Shown here in pieces: positions 63,831 to 64,000 of a stretch of 64,000 nucleotides of DNA. The DNA comes from Sphagnum magellanicum. Taxonomy: Eukaryota > Streptophyta > Sphagnopsida > Sphagnales > Sphagnaceae. The notes under the pieces were generated by a model, which worked only from the letters and a program-made list of their open reading frames with translations, searched no databases and had not been told where the DNA came from. The DNA lies in contig CM038922.1 in assembly GCA_021904315.1 (NCBI GenBank), positions 17,707,347 to 17,771,346 of the forward strand, given 5' to 3'. The first letter of the stretch is position 1. Each line of letters opens with the position of its first letter. A program made the position numbers and the translations under genes.

Positions 63831-64000
63831 AATATATCCTTTTGCACATTTTCAAATGCATGCCTTTCCAATGTACATGGCACAATAAACCTAAGTAAGT
63901 ACCAACTTTCCAAATGTTGCAGAAACTTGCAACAAACTCATACACATTCCTCTATTTTGAGGTGTACTCTGTCGCCCTTCCTTTGGGTAGATTTATTCCC

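Overview
This is nuclear DNA of a land plant. The protein-coding genes are interrupted by ordinary spliceosomal introns, the closest relatives I recognise are plant housekeeping genes, interstitial tracts of the plant telomere motif TTTAGGG occur repeatedly, and there is a plant-type polyphenol oxidase. That oxidase carries a secretory signal peptide and not a plastid transit peptide, and the long intergenic stretches are AT-rich and full of local repeats. Both points lean towards a non-seed plant (moss, liverwort or lycophyte), but that is inference and I cannot name the species. There is no operon logic here; each gene stands alone.

Layout. 1-4.7 kb: an ER-type Ca2+-ATPase (ECA class, plus strand), cut at its 5' end by the window edge. 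6.3-15.3 kb: a 21-exon gene for the ribosome-biogenesis factor TSR1, with telo-box-like motifs upstream and telomere-like tracts in its introns. 15.3-26 kb: an AT-rich gene-poor stretch that contains a tandem pair of small genes of unknown family at 21.45 and 22.90 kb. 26.9-31.9 kb: a 10-exon gene for the splicing coactivator SRRM1/SRm160 (PWI domain plus RS-rich tail). 34.0-36.3 kb: a two-exon polyphenol oxidase on the minus strand, with a MITE-like element in its intron. 36.4-58.5 kb: over 20 kb without a recognisable gene, made of minisatellites, tandem duplications, a second MITE copy, a solo-LTR-like element and AT-rich DNA. 58.6-60.4 kb: exons of an unrecognised minus-strand gene. 61.0-63.2 kb: the checkpoint clamp loader RAD17 on the minus strand, with only one coding intron.

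I rebuilt the splice structures by hand from reading frame, GT/AG (or GC/AG) borders and known family sequence. For the Ca2+-ATPase (from the first legible codon), TSR1, SRRM1, PPO and RAD17 the joined exons keep frame throughout. The most interesting observations concern gene architecture and repeats and not a new molecular machine: two tandem duplications in TSR1 that copy a 5' splice site, two GC-AG introns, a tandem pair of unknown genes with a conserved 5' UTR intron and a compensated frameshift in one copy, a minisatellite in which telomere-like tracts appear to have grown from an internal TTTAG seed, and nested insertions that split older tandem arrays.
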